Origin: Sesamum alatum
Taxonomy: Eukaryota > Streptophyta > Magnoliopsida > Lamiales > Pedaliaceae
Assembly: GCA_034509735.1 (NCBI GenBank)
Contig: JACGWO010000004.1
Span: 26,827,395-26,891,394, forward strand
Length of the DNA: 64,000 nt
Reading direction: 5' to 3'
Part shown: in pieces, positions 1 to 11,454 of the stretch
How the letters are laid out: the number at the start of each line of letters is the position of its first letter
Numbering within the stretch: position 1 is the first letter of the stretch
The notes under the pieces: generated by a model
Told to the model about the DNA's origin: nothing
Databases searched by the model: none
The model's input: the letters and a program-made list of their open reading frames with translations, nothing else
Program-made: the position numbers and the translations under genes

Positions 1-1163
1 GAGTTCTCATATCTTCTCTTGCAAAAGTTAAAAAATGAGTAATATTCAGTAAGTACATTTTTTGTTTATAATTTAATTTGGATAGGTATTACATAAAGCG
101 TAGAAAATATGGTAGCGTCACAGTAACGCAATATTGAAGATAAAACATGGAACTTGACTAGTTTATGATTATTACCTTTTTGTCATGGATGAAATTAGTT
201 TCCTTAGAGGTGAAATATTATAATTAAAGATGTATCATACCTTAATATATAGTACTTGTTGATTCCGTCTACTTTTTTTTTTCTTTCATTTGTATGTAAA
301 GGCATACATAATTAACAAAATAAACCTACACAAATTATCAATCGTAAAATTAAAAAAAAATTAATCAATTAAACATTTAATAATATTTAATTATTAAAAA
401 TATTTTAGAATTAGGTAAATTTTTATTATAAATATTTATTAAAACTATGTTTTATATTAATCCATATTAATTAATTAATTATTAAAAATTAATTAAATAT
501 TAAGTAATATTAAATTATTACATATACTATTAAAAATAGAAAGAAAAAAAGAAAACGACTCCGCTGGTGGCGAAGTCAATCAATTAGCAATTAAAAAAAT
601 GAATATTTGTAAGCCTTTTTGGTTTGTGATATTTCGATTTTTTTATTTTTTTTTTATAATATTTATATAAATAAGTCAAATGCTTTAACATGCTAGCCAT
701 ATGATATAAAGGAAATCGAATGTGTATTCTCAATTAGATTAATGAAATTTTCGTATCTATTTCTTCTTGTTGAGTTCTCGTTTTCAAGTGGAATATTGAA
801 TTTTGATTTAGAAAGAATTAAGTATAGAGCAAATATTTTTAATATTTAATACTTTTATGTTGAATTCAATTATTCTGTAGAATTAATTTATAGACTAATG
901 GCTACTCGGACCGCCATCATAAAATATGGTTATTTATATGTTTGTTGTCAATTAAACTTGTTTAAATTGTTATGCAATATATTGATTTTGTTGATTGTTA
1001 TTTCTTATGAATGAATTATATAATAATATGGCCATTGGGTGGTTGTGTATGTGAGTATACTTGTTTAATTAACTATATAAATTAATTTTACTTTTTAATG
1101 GATTTTTAAACATATACCTTCTATTCATTCATCTTTATTTTATATTTTGTTTCTACTCTATAG
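1..1163. other. AT-rich intergenic stretch, no gene seen
   Basis: Very AT-rich sequence with A and T runs and TTAATTAATTATT-like tracts around 440-530. No coding pattern, RNA gene or transposon end was recognised. A pyrimidine-rich tract ending in CTATAG at 1155-1164 could be the splice acceptor of the coding fragment that follows. Confidence 0.6.
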
Positions 1164-1498
1164 GATATGGAGCCCAACGTTTGTGTGGATCTTACCCCAC
1201 GTCATAAGTTAGATTTTGGCTCTAATGAGGAGAACAAGGAAAAAGAAGTTGTATTTCTTGAGGATAATGGTGGAGAAAAGCTAATAAATGTCACTCAACC
1301 ATTTCAGAAGAGAAAATTCCGAGAATTGGTAAATTTAATAGTCACGAAGAAGCTTATAACTTTTATAATGAATATGCAAAGGTTACTCCTGCCGTCAAGT
1401 CTTCTATGGGGCAAGATTCTGCCACTGTTGACGGCTCCATTAACAATTTGACGAAATATTGTTTCGGACCAAAATTGAGAAAAAATTTGAAGAAATGA
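1164..1498 (+). pseudogene. FAR1/FHY3-type (MULE-derived) N-terminal fragment, frameshifted
   Basis: Translation from the ATG at 1167 (MEPNVCVDLTPRHKLDF) has the acidic, low-complexity start usual for FAR1-related proteins. From about 1316 a different frame reads IGKFNSHEEAYNFYNEYAK, which matches the opening of the FAR1 DNA-binding domain (F-x-S-x-EEAYNFYNEYA). The two frames are offset, so one indel lies near 1310-1320. The domain reading stops at 1496-1498 after a non-FAR1 tail; the zinc-chelating CCHC part, the MULE transposase domain and the SWIM domain are missing. FAR1 proteins are transposase-derived transcription factors, so this may be a fragment of a host gene or of a MULE. The TAG just before the ATG looks like a splice acceptor. 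The motif is clear; the gene boundaries are not. Confidence 0.7.
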
Positions 1499-1615
1499 GA
1501 CTAAATGTGAGACAAATACAACAAATGAGACCAAATAAAAAAAAGTCCTAATTTATGGGACCAAAAATGAAATTTTCCCTAATATGTTTTTATTGTTTCC
1601 TACACAATTCTTGAA

Positions 1616-1792
1616 TTTTGATGGAAATTTTTAATATAAAGCAATTTTGAAAAATTAAAAAGTTGTGCGAATGTCTGAACTTGCAGCCAATTTCAAACCC
1701 TTATTCTGAAAGTTGCAGCCAAAAGTTCAGACATCAAGGTACTAAAAAGTTCATATATATTGACAGTTGCTTTATATTAAAATAAATCAAAG
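1616..1792. mobile_element. Short foldback MITE-like element
   Basis: The two halves pair as an imperfect inverted repeat. TTAATATAAAGCAA at about 1630 matches the reverse complement of TTGCTTTATATTAA at about 1768, and GTCTGAACTT near 1673 matches the reverse complement of AAGTTCAGAC near 1722. The whole is about 180 bp with a centre near 1700 and no coding capacity. No target duplication was resolved. The rest of 1499-2127 is AT-rich and shows nothing else. Confidence 0.5.
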
Positions 1793-2127
1793 TTATTTTT
1801 GATGTGCTTGAAATATATATTTTTTAAGTTAAGAAATATTAATTTTCCCACAAACAAATAAAGTTTTGTCCTACTCGAATGAGATGAAATTGAAAAATAT
1901 CTTATAAGCAACCACAAATAAAAAAGAATCATTTTCAATTACAATTTTTACAAAATAATTATATTTTTATTGTTTCCTCCTAATATTTTCTCTCTCATAT
2001 ATATATTTTTTAAGCTTTTGTTTGGATGAAAATTCTTGATTTCTCTCTTTTGGGCCCACAACTTTTACAATACATTTTTCTAATATATGATTTTCCACAT
2101 GTCCATCCCCTATAGGTGGAATAGGAG

Positions 2128-3204
2128 ATGGAGCAGGAGTTTGCAATAGAGGATCCCAAGCCCTTTTTATATTCCTCACGAAGGATAAAAAATTTATATC
2201 TATACGCAGTTCAACTGCGAGAGCCTAAAATCCCGTATTTAAATGTCCATCACTTTGTTTGTATAATTGAAGAGAAATCTGAAACACAAGGGTTTGGTTG
2301 TAGGAAAGATCACCAGAATATGCATCCGTTGTATGTTCTACCGAATTTATTAAAAGGTAAATATTCTGACGTATTGGTTCACCGCATTGCGAGACGACAA
2401 ATACGATCAGTGGTCATTGGACATACTGATTTAACGCATGTCTAACTATCGTCGTAGATAATAGCATTTTTCTGGGTGCTTTGCGGGAGAAGAATTAGTG
2501 CACAAGTGACTTCTCGCATGCCATCTATTGCTGACTGGAGTTTCCCTCAGCTGACTCTTCTGATAGGGCGATGTTACAAATTGAAAAGATTCAAGATATG
2601 TCTTTTGGAGTAATTAATTTTTATTTTCTTTCTTTCTGTTTTCTATTCATTTCAATATATATGTGTGTGTATGTGCTTGAGTATGTGTGTGTTTGTGCTT
2701 GAGTATGCGTTTTCTTTCTTACTTCAACCAATGACTGAGGATATCTTTTGTATATTTCTTGTTAAATTATTTCAACCAATGACTGAGGATATCTTTTGTA
2801 TATTTCTTGTTAAATTATTTTAGGATGACTCGGGTTCTCCCATCTACAATGAAGACGGAAAGCTCTTTTCGTATGGATGGAACAGGATATATTTCAAAAG
2901 ACTTGGCAATGAAATGTCCAAAAGTTGACAGAAACGATCGAGGGTCGCTGGACGCGTTGATACACCGAGTCTTAGATGGAGAAACTAATGTCAATGTTGT
3001 CTTCTATGCATTAAAAGCACCAGATAAATCAAATGTCGCTGATGATAGCTTCCTTAAAAATTACACTACAGACCCATTTCCCCCTCTTAATTTCTTCGGT
3101 ACTTTCTTTGAAGTTATTCGGTTCAATTTGATGCAGATGATCACGTTAGGGTACAACCCCTTCTACCCTTTCACCCATTTCATGTTCCAGATGTACAGTC
3201 AATG
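2128..3204 (+). pseudogene. Unrecognised two-part coding remnant
   Basis: Not recognised. Two stretches of less AT-biased, coding-like sequence flank a low-complexity GT/CT-rich and T-rich spacer. The first (2128-2445) is open for 105 codons. The second begins after an acceptor-like TTATTTTAG ending at 2823; in the frame that starts there it reads DDSGSPIYNEDGKLFSYGW before a stop. The DSGSP string weakly recalls the catalytic-serine region (GDSGG/SP) of trypsin-like proteases, but no His or Asp motif was found in the first part, so no function is assigned. Another frame of the second part is open to 3205. The spacer carries a 48-bp tandem duplication just before the acceptor. Likely a broken host gene or transposon passenger. 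Confidence 0.35.
2723..2818. repeat. 48-bp perfect tandem duplication
   Basis: The unit beginning TTCAACCAATGACTGAGG occurs at 2723-2770 and again at 2771-2818 with no visible change, so the duplication is recent. It sits in the presumed intron just upstream of an acceptor-like TTTTAG. Confidence 0.9.
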
Positions 3205-3223
3205 ATTCACTGCAAGCTAATGA

Positions 3224-3722
3224 AGGGTTAATTACACCTAGATCCCTTCTAAGAATGCAAAATTACACTTTCCTTCAAAGAAGTTTTGAAATTACACCTA
3301 CACCCCCTCTGAAAATTCTCTGTTTACACTTGACCTCTTTCGTTAGATTTAGATGAAAAATGTTGATGTTAGCAAAAAAAATTATTTAAGTTTTCAATTT
3401 TACCCCTCATTTAACATTCTCATGTAATAATTTTGCACTTATAAAGAAAAAATGAAATAATGTTAACCTCACTCTATATATATACTTTACATTTATCTTC
3501 TCATCAGTACAAAATATACATGAGAATGTTAACCGATTGGCAAAATTGAAAACTAATGTAATTTTTTTTTGCTAACGTCAATATTTTTCATCTAAATTCT
3601 AATGAAAGAGGGTCAAGTGTAAATAAAATTTTTTTAGAGGGGTATAAGTGTAATTTCAAAACTTCTTTTGGGGGAAAGTGTAATTTTACATTCTCAGAAG
3701 GGGTTTAGGTGTAATTAACCCT
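3224..3722. mobile_element. Long-TIR MITE of about 0.5 kb
   Basis: Starts AGGGTTAATTACACC and ends GGTGTAATTAACCCT, perfect inverted ends. The arms stay complementary for about 170 bp each: AAAGTGTAATTT / AAATTACACTTT and TTGACCTCTTTCGTTAGA / TCTAATGAAAGAGGGTCAA. The centre (about 3400-3540) is AT-rich and non-coding. No clear target duplication is seen, so the superfamily is open. Confidence 0.8.
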
Positions 3723-3864
3723 ATATTTAATTATGAGAAAGTCTTTATTATTTTGGTTTTTATAGTTCAACGTTTTGTATATCGGTTTTTGATGTTTTTG
3801 TTTTGTACCGTAGAGACTTGTGTAATTAATACACGATCGAAAATTCATTAGTGAACCCAAAAAA

Positions 3865-4785
3865 GCAAAAAATATGGTGCAAAGAAACATGCACGAGACA
3901 TGCGTGGCAGCCATGTGAAATACGATGTATGTGGAGCCAATTCAACCTATATAGGTCCTGTTTGTTTGCCAAGACGAAACATGACACCCATAATAAAATT
4001 GCAGGGAATTTAATTATTAGAAATTTTATTTCACTGTGTATGTTTGGATAAAAGAAGGTATTTAATATTAAATGAATTAAAATCCTTCAAAAATATTTGG
4101 TGTGTTGTATATTACAAAGGAACACAATATATATATATATTTCTCCAATATAGACAGAATTTATTCCCGAAATGCAGAAGATCTATCTTCCTAAGGGGTC
4201 TGAAATGGACGAAACTAATAATCATATGTAATAGGCTATAACAATAATTCTCAATAAATAGTAATATTATAAATTCAATTCATTAATTAACCAAGACGGC
4301 ATTTCTAAGTTTAAGAAATAGAGTTAAACAGATTCCTAAATTTTCTATATATATTTCTAATTTTTGAAATCTTGTTTCCTTTCCCATAATTTAACTGTCT
4401 ATCCAAATGAAAATATATGATACCATGTCTCGGTTCGAATTTTCCTTTATAATTCCAGTAACTTCAATGTTGGGAGTAGTACTCCAAAATTTTTATAGAC
4501 TTTTCAAATATAAAAAACACCTTTTTCGCGTGCTCCACTGCCCTACACGTCTTCCTTATACATTAGTCTCTAAACTAATCTAGGGTAAACTTCTATAAAT
4601 TTCAAGACTAGGATAACAATTATAATTACAATAAATAAACTATGATAAAATATAGAACGAGCATTCTGAAAATTGCCTCACGCACAACAAATGTCATTTT
4701 TGTTTTTTTTTTTTCAGATTTTAATAAAAGAAAAAAAATAATGGTTGTCGTAGATGACGTGTGCACTTTCGTGGAATCTTTGTTC
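3865..4785. other. Unassigned non-coding part of the left arm
   Basis: AT-rich, no convincing gene. It has a moderately GC-rich start (GAGACATGCGTGGCAGCCATG at about 3895) and a short TA run near 4130. The reverse copy at 44028-44951 shows the same content. Confidence 0.5.
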
Positions 4786-4794
4786 TTTTTCTTT

Positions 4795-5987
4795 GGGTAA
4801 ATTGCATAACACCCCGTATATTTTGGTAAAATAGCGCAAAATCCCTCTGTATTATGTTTATATGCAAAAAAACTCTTTGTGTTGTTTAAAATGCAGCAAA
4901 AAAACCCCTCTCCATCAGAAATTGACGGAGAGTGTTTGACACTCGCTTGTTGTGCGAAAGGGCTTCAATTGTGGCTATTTTGGGGGTTATTTTAAGTGTG
5001 CAAAGGTCAGTTTTGCCCCCTTATTTGATATTTTGCCTCCATTTAGAATTTTGAAAAAGCACAATATAAAATTTAATATACTAAAAATAGATAAATTATA
5101 ATGATACAATATTAATTAAAATTAATTATTATTTAGTTTAAATATATAAAATAATTATATTATTTTATAGAAAATATTAATTTATCAAAATAAATAAACT
5201 TATGTAAAAAATTTTAAGTTATATTATTTATTATAAATAATATTTAAATTCGAATTATAATTGTAATTTATTATTATATTTACTTATTGAAAATAATAAT
5301 TTATCAAAATACGTCAAATTATATCAAAAATTTTAAATTATATTATTTATTATAAATAATATTTAAAACAAAAATTTAAATTCATTTTATATGATTCTAT
5401 CTATAAAAAACTAAATTATTACTTAGTTTTTAAAATAATTAAAAATTATATTTTTTTAATTGATCAGTCGCCGCCTAGCTGTGCGACGGCCCCCGGGCGA
5501 TGTCGCCCGCAGATCTGGGCGACGACCCCTAGGCGACGTCGCCCAGATCGAGGGCCGTCTCCCCCATTCGCGGCCCCTCGCCACAGCGATTGGCCCCCTT
5601 TGTACGCGGGCGACGGCGTCGTCGTCCAGACTGGACGGCGAGGCCGTGGCGGCCGTTGCTGCCGCCTCTGTAATATATATATATATATATATTATGTTAT
5701 ATATGTATAATGTATATATATACACATATATATATATAAATGAAAAATATATTTTAAATTAGTTGAAATTTGGATCGTTCATTCATAATCTTTGTAGATC
5801 AATGGTTACAAGAACAAAGGCATAACAGGCAATTCAATACAAATTTTAACACCATTAAGTATAACTAACGAAGGGGAGAGTGTGCAATATTTTTAAAAAC
5901 ATAGGGTGCTTTTTTGCCTATATTTTTAACACAACGGAGGTTTTTAGCTAAATTTTAAAAATACAGGGGATTTTATGCAATTTATAA
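4795..5987. mobile_element. Mutator-like element carrying a GC-rich island
   Basis: Inverted ends read GGGTAAATTGCATAA and, reversed from the other end, TTATAAATTGCATAA; the arms remain alignable for roughly 130-150 bp. The element is flanked by a 9-bp direct repeat TTTTTCTTT (4786-4794 and 5988-5996), the size expected for Mutator-like transposition. The interior is very AT-rich except for a sharply bounded GC-rich block at 5462-5675, containing repeated and self-complementary GTCGCCC/GGGCGAC strings, followed by a TA microsatellite (about 5671-5738). Open frames across the island on both strands are low-complexity Arg/Ala/Gly-rich and look like composition shadows rather than a gene. No transposase, so non-autonomous. 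Confidence 0.8.
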
Positions 5988-5996
5988 TTTTTCTTT

Positions 5997-6496
5997 TATT
6001 TCTTTATTTAAGATTTTAGATTTATCAAGAAGATAAAAACTATGGTTCCTGTGGTTGGGACACGTGCTCTCATGCGATTGTTTTTGTGCATTTCTCGGTG
6101 AACTTGTAGTCTCTCCAGTTTTTCTTTCTTTGTTTAAGATTTAATTTAAATAAAAAAAAGCTTTCGCGGTTGTTTCTCATATGCGCTGGTCACGCGTGCT
6201 GCTTTTTTGATGATCTTTTACAAATTCGGAAACGATATTGCTATTTCCTGCAATTGTACAGTGACCCTCCATATACCTTCTCCTTTGCCAACTCACTTGC
6301 TCGGAAGGGATTTTCTCTTGACAGTGTTGACGACATCTATTCAATTAACTTCTGAAACTGATGTCCACGCTACTGGACAGATTGCGGCTCATGCCGCCTC
6401 AACAACGTCTTACAAGAATTTCCCTTGACCGTTTCTAAAGCTTCCTTCCTATTAAATCCTATTGCTCATGACGTCCACAATACATTAGATTCTTTA
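5997..6496. other. Intervening sequence between MULE and gypsy 3' LTR
   Basis: Moderate GC. Short overlapping open frames at 6170-6428 have no recognisable domain. This is the sequence into which the gypsy element inserted; CTTTA at 6492-6496 abuts its LTR and would be one half of a 5-bp target duplication, whose partner is lost with the 5' end. Confidence 0.4.
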
Positions 6497-6850
6497 TGAT
6501 GGTGTAAGATTCGGGAGCTAATTAGTCTAAGCACGATAACTTGAAATGATGTTGCGAGGCACACGAATTTCTTCCAATAGTAGAAAAATAGATTTCTATA
6601 AAATGAACATGATGATTTACAAAGGATTTCACCCCCTATTTATAGTAAATGACAGGGGGTGAAAATACAGTATTGCCCCTCAACCGCCTTCCATCCGGCG
6701 GCCGAGATTTAATTAGTGAGGGTGCCTTGGTAATTTGGCATCACCCCACTACTTCTATAACTTCTCCTAAGCTATGGCATAATCGTGAATTTGTTTACAA
6801 CTCGAGGGTATTTCGGTAATTTCTCTTATCCTAATTTCCTAGCACCATCA
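6497..6850 (-). repeat. 3' LTR of the gypsy element (354 bp)
   Basis: Read on the minus strand it begins TGATGGTGCTAGG and ends CTTACACCATCA, so the ends carry the inverted TGATGGTG/CACCATCA typical of LTRs. It contains a TATA box within CTATAAATAGGGGG. The sequence just before it on the minus strand, GGGAAGTTGAGGGC, is purine-rich and fits the polypurine tract. Confidence 0.85.
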
Positions 6851-8219
6851 GTAGCCCTCAACTTCCCAATATTTGCGGGAAATTTGGAAGTTCTAACAAA
6901 TAATCTGATTTTGATTCAGCTTCCTCTTCTTGATAATCTTCCTTTTTGATGTAGAGTCTTTCTTTTCTGGAATTTCTCTTGGCACAAATCCCTCTTCTAC
7001 TAGAGCTCTTTTTTCTTCTTGTTCCTTCTTCTACTAGGGGTCTTTTTCCTTGATCTTCTACTTTTGCCACGGGTTCCTTCCTTCTTGGGACCCTTCTTCA
7101 TATAGACTCTTTCTCTTTTCAAACTACTCTTGGTTCAACTCCTTCCCTTGCCGGGATTCCTTTCTTCTATGTGTAAACTTGGTGGGATATTATGAGTTTC
7201 TTCCTCTTGCTTTGTTCGGTTTGTCTTCTTGGTCTCAGCCACATTTCAGAAAAAATGTCGAAACGAGTTGGCTCGAGTATATGGCTCTTCATCTCTTTCC
7301 TTGCAGTACTTTTTGTTTTTAGACTTCCAAAAGTCACCATTCGTTAATCTGGAAAAAAACAGAAATAATTCGCCAGTTCGAAAGAATTTTAGGATGTCAC
7401 GCACTTTAAGAAAATGTCCAATGAGGCATCGCTGGGGGTCCGTCGATGGTGGATCATGGCATGGTCGAGGTGCACGCCTCGGCCAGAGTCTGGCCGTGGC
7501 CCCCCCCGCCTCGGTTGGATTTCGGCTGAGGGTGTCTTGTTATCCCTCCTTCTTCCTCTCGTGCTTGCTGAAGTGGTCGATTTTGATCACGAAGTGATTT
7601 TGGTTTAGGGCACCAAGAACGTTCATCTAATTTGCTAGATTTTTCCAGAAATTAAAGCTAGGAAAAAGTTGGAAACTCCTCGATGTCCTTCGATAGCGCA
7701 AGCCCCCTGCTTCAGACCTCAATGTCGTGCGTCATCCACTTCACTCCTAATTTTTTTGCGTACTTCGAAGAGTTTCTTCCGGCGTTGCGGGATCTTGGTG
7801 CCACTTCCTCTCTTGTGGCTTTTCGATATTTTTGTTCATCCTTGAGAGAGTTGTTAAGGACTCGTTCTTCTAACCCTTCCTCTGCACAGTTGTAAAATTT
7901 TTTCTAGAGGCTTAGTGTGTTTGCAAGCATGATTCGCGAGTCCGTTCTCGCCTTTCGTCAAGGAAGGGAGATGTGGTTACTCGCTCCCTTATCCTCTGCA
8001 ACCTCGTATGCCGCCATGGAGGCGAGGGGAACCTTGCCCCTTTGATGACTATTTGTGATTGCGTTGCGATGCGTCGCATTTGTATCACCTCGCGTCGCGA
8101 CGCGTCATGTTGACTGTGTGTTGCACCATATATCACGTTGCGTCAAGTTGCGCCGCGACGCGTCCCGTTGGGCTTTTTGGAGGCTCTACAGAAGTTCTCT
8201 TGGTTGGAACACTCTTGGA
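6851..8219 (-). other. Gypsy 3' region, LTR-proximal part
   Basis: Non-coding or untranslated 3' part of the minus-strand gypsy element between its LTR and the nested solo LTR. A 70-codon lysine/arginine-rich minus-strand frame at 6858-7070 and others at 7050-8136 have no recognised domain. GC content is higher than in the surrounding intergenic DNA. CGTCGCGACGCG-like short palindromes occur near 8090-8160. Confidence 0.5.
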
Positions 8220-8224
8220 CCTTT

Positions 8225-9516
8225 TGATAGGGTGCATTTCATCTCTCATATGCATGCTTAACTCGTATGGTTTTTAAAGGTTTCCTTTACATTTTTAGCC
8301 GAGTTATGCAGTTTTGAATGAAGAATCGAGATTCACCCGTTGTGAAGAAAAGAAGTTAAAAAGCCCAAATAAAGACAGAAAAGTGATCAAAGTACAAAAC
8401 AGCAATATGCAGACTTGAACAAGCATCAGGGCGTGATCACGCCCTATCCGACATCCAAGTCTGCGAGGGAAGATAAAGAGACTTTTGAATGGGCAGACTT
8501 GAACAACCTCTAAGGCGTGATCACGCCTTAACCAATATCCAGATCTGCGCGAGGAATCCCAAGTTGGCACAAAGGAGGACTCTAAAATTAGGCACAAAAG
8601 AGAACGCTGAAGCTGCATAGGAAGGGGACTCTCAACTATAAAAAGGAGACTAGAACACAGAGAAAATCCATCTTTTTGATCATCGTGTTCTCTCTCTGTC
8701 TCTAAATTTATGCTTTCATCTAGAATATTTTGTTTAGCTATGAACATGTTTAGTAGCTAGTTTTTCTATTCCGATTCAAGGAAAACGTTAAACCCTATTG
8801 TTATGTTTTGAGATCTTGAATTTATCTGATTTCGCCAATTATTTCTCGTCTTGATTTACTGTTAACGGAATGATTATTATTGATAGATCTGACAATTCGA
8901 TTCAATATTAATTATTCTATTGCTATCCATGAGTTCAGTGATCCGTAATTGTCATGAATGAGTGGTATGAGTAGCAAACAAATTTATTATGTGCTTTGCA
9001 TGACTTAAATGTAGGGACGAGAAAACTAGGTTAGATAATTGCAGATATCTCGGTTATTTGATCTAGATTCAACTGTTTTCATTGATGCAAATGCTATTAT
9101 TGATGAGATATGGAACGCTATCGTGCCCAGTCTTGATATAGTAAATTTGGATTTAGATGCTTGAGTCAAATCCACTACGATAGGAAAACAAGAATTTGTT
9201 ACGGCTATCCTAATGAATTCCAGAGTTGAATGCTTGGTTATGGAATTAACCCTTAGCGATCCATGATAAACATAACGATTGGTGAGACGAACCCCCCTTG
9301 AATTGGACTCTTTCATCTATAATCTCTTCTCAGTTATTTTGCTCTTGTTTTTTTTAATTTAGTTCATTTATAATTAGTACTTAATTCATACCCCCTTTTT
9401 GGTTACTAAATCTAGATCGAGAAATTAATTAATAATTCCCTTGGGATTCGACCTGGTTCCACGACTACTACAGTTTAGAATCAGTCTTTATATTTGACGG
9501 CTTCGACAACCGATCA
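8225..9516 (+). mobile_element. Solo LTR nested in the gypsy 3' region
   Basis: Begins TGATAGGGTGCATTTC and ends GACAACCGATCA, with TGAT/ATCA inverted tips, and is flanked by the 5-bp direct repeat CCTTT (8220-8224 and 9517-9521). It holds an LTR-type promoter, CTATAAAAAGGAG, at about 8636 on the plus strand, followed by a CT-rich leader. No internal retrotransposon sequence is attached, so it is a solo LTR left by recombination. The same insertion is present in the other arm (39299-40591), so it predates the inverted duplication. Open frames inside it (8304-8747, 9026-9316) are not genes. Confidence 0.85.
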
Positions 9517-9639
9517 CCTTTGTGGGAGGTCTTTGCCATTTTGGGGGAACTTCTTAAGGGTTCATTTTTATATGTTATCAAACTTGGTTCCTCCATTATT
9601 CATTATATTAAGTTGTTTCTTCTCGAACTAAATTTCAAA

Positions 9640-10225
9640 TGTAAGGGCCAATCCCCCTCTTATAAGCAAATTACTAAACAAAAAATCTTATAAGCAAAGT
9701 GTTGAACTAAATATCAAGATGAAGGGCAACCCCCCTCTTTTTGGATAAAATGTTAGCGTGAGGGGCAATCCCCTCTTTCAAACAAGATATTAAGGTGAGG
9801 GGCCATCCCCCTGTTTTAAGTAAAAATATTAACGTGAGGGGCCACCCCCCTCTTTTAGATGAAATATTACTGTGAGGGGCAATCCCCTCTTATAAATAAG
9901 ATGTTAAGTGAGGGGTGATCCTCCTCTTTTAGGTGAAACATTAACGTGTGGGGCCATCCTCCTCTTTTAGATAAAGTGTCAATATGAGGGGAAATCCCCC
10001 TCATTTAGATAAAATATTAATATGAGGGCAATCCCCCTCTTTTAGATAAGATGTCAATGTGAGGGCAATCCTCCTCTTTTCAATGTGAGGGGCAATCTCC
10101 CTCCCAGAGTGTCAGTGTGAGGGGTCATCCCCCTATTTTGCTAAATAAAGTGTTAAATATGAGGGGTAATCCTCCTCTCTCACCAAATAAAGCGTTAAAC
10201 ATGAGGGGTCATTCCCCTCTCTTAT
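9640..10225 (-). repeat. Array of about 15 GAGGGG..CCCCTC stem-loop units
   Basis: About fifteen degenerate units, spaced roughly 24-76 bp (most 35-42 bp), each contain a short self-complementary core such as GAGGGGCAATCCCCTC, linked by AT-rich spacers like TTTTAGATAAAATATTAATAT. Stem-forming G and C blocks are kept while loops (CAAT, CCAT, CCAC, TGAT, AAAT, TCAT) and spacers vary, including a few compensating changes. It lies just downstream of the integrase stop in the 3' region of the gypsy element. Not a CRISPR array: repeats are degenerate and spacers are AT-rich copies of one another. Confidence 0.85.
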
Positions 10226-10414
10226 TAAATAAAATGCAAGTAATGAATCTACAACAAGTAGACAAGAAAAGGTGTACATTTCATTATCGTTTTTCAGGGT
10301 TACAAAGTATTCGGAAAGGGATACAAAGCATTGAATACAAATGTTTCTTAGCAACGTTCCACATACGTGGACATTTTCTTCTCGTTCATTTTCTCCGACT
10401 TGATACAATTATGC

Positions 10415-11410
10415 TCATTTGGCGTCCACTTTGGCCATGTTCTCTATCTCCTTGATGAAATCGAGATTCTCATTAAGTAGATTATTGTTGTTGTCTTCTG
10501 AATAACACGTTATCCGATGGGAAGGCATGCCCACATCAACTGGTATTACAGCATCAACCCCGTATACTAGGGAAAAGGGGCTTTCGCCCGTAGAATTTCT
10601 AGGCATGGTCTTATAGGCCTATAGGACACTGATGAGTTCTTCAACCCAGTTGCCCCTAGCTCTATTGAGCCTTCTCTTGATACCTTATAGAAGGGTGCGA
10701 TTGGTGACCTCCACCTGACTGTTGGCTTGAGGATGAGCCACAGAGGTGAACCTTTGTTTGATTTTCAACCCCTTGCACTAGTATCGTATCTTGTTCCCTT
10801 AGAATTGTCGTCCATTGTTCGAGATGATTTTGCGGGGAAATCCAAAGCAATATATAATGTTTTTCCATAGGAACTTTATGACCTCCCCCTCGGTAATGCA
10901 GAAGAGGGGCTCGGATTCCACCAACTTCGGGAAGTAGTCTATAGCTACAAACAGGAATATTTGTTGCCCAGGAGCCATGGGGAATGGCCCTACGATATTC
11001 ATCCTCCATTCGAAAAAAGACATGGGTCTAGCAATTGGACAATGTGGGTTGATGTATTACGGAGGCGTGCTTTTGGAACCTTTTACACTGTCTAACTAAT
11101 GACCTGACATCTTGTTTCATCATAGGCAAGAAGTACCTAGCTCTTAAGGCTTGTTGCTTAGACCCAATACTCCTACGTGCGATCCACAACATCACCCATG
11201 GATTTCTTTGAGGACGTGTGATAGGCATCTCAGGAGGGAATGTGTGAAAGACTTCTTGTATAGGGTGTCTCCTACCAGGAGGAACCACACAGCTCGCTTC
11301 TTCAAACGGGCAGCCTCCCATCGATCAGTAAGGAGACGACCTTCCTTTAACCAGTCTAAGACAAGCTGTCTCGAGACCCCCCAGGAAGTATGGTCTGTAC
11401 TTCCAGGGGA
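10415..11410 (-). pseudogene. Gypsy integrase remnant
   Basis: Retrotransposon integrase, which would join element cDNA into the host genome. On the minus strand, from about 11400: the histidine/cysteine N-terminal region (HHC fragments), then the catalytic core at 11023-10799 (FVAIDYFPKLVE, first catalytic Asp present). The second Asp is replaced: the motif reads IISNNGRQF where the family has ISDNGRQF. The HPQANGQVEVTNRTLL region and the C-terminal part (SPFSLVYGVDAVIPVDVG, 10606-10415) are in different frames, with stops after GRQF and around 10600. The frame ends at 10415 after AKVDAK. Non-functional by both frame and active site. Confidence 0.85.
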
Positions 11411-11454
11411 AGACTAGGCTTTGGCAAGTGATATATTGTTATTCGCTGAGTTCA

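Noticed and set aside
4432..4445. GGTTCGAATTTTCC as a tRNA T-arm
   Set aside because: No paired arms or acceptor stem in the surrounding AT-rich sequence.
5456..5762. Arg/Ala-rich open frames of 89 and 100 codons over the GC island
   Set aside because: Overlapping on both strands and explained by GC-rich low-complexity sequence; the same happens at 50121-50363.
9640..10225. Regularly spaced repeats resembling a CRISPR array
   Set aside because: Units are degenerate, spacers are AT-rich copies of each other, and the context is a plant retroelement 3' region.
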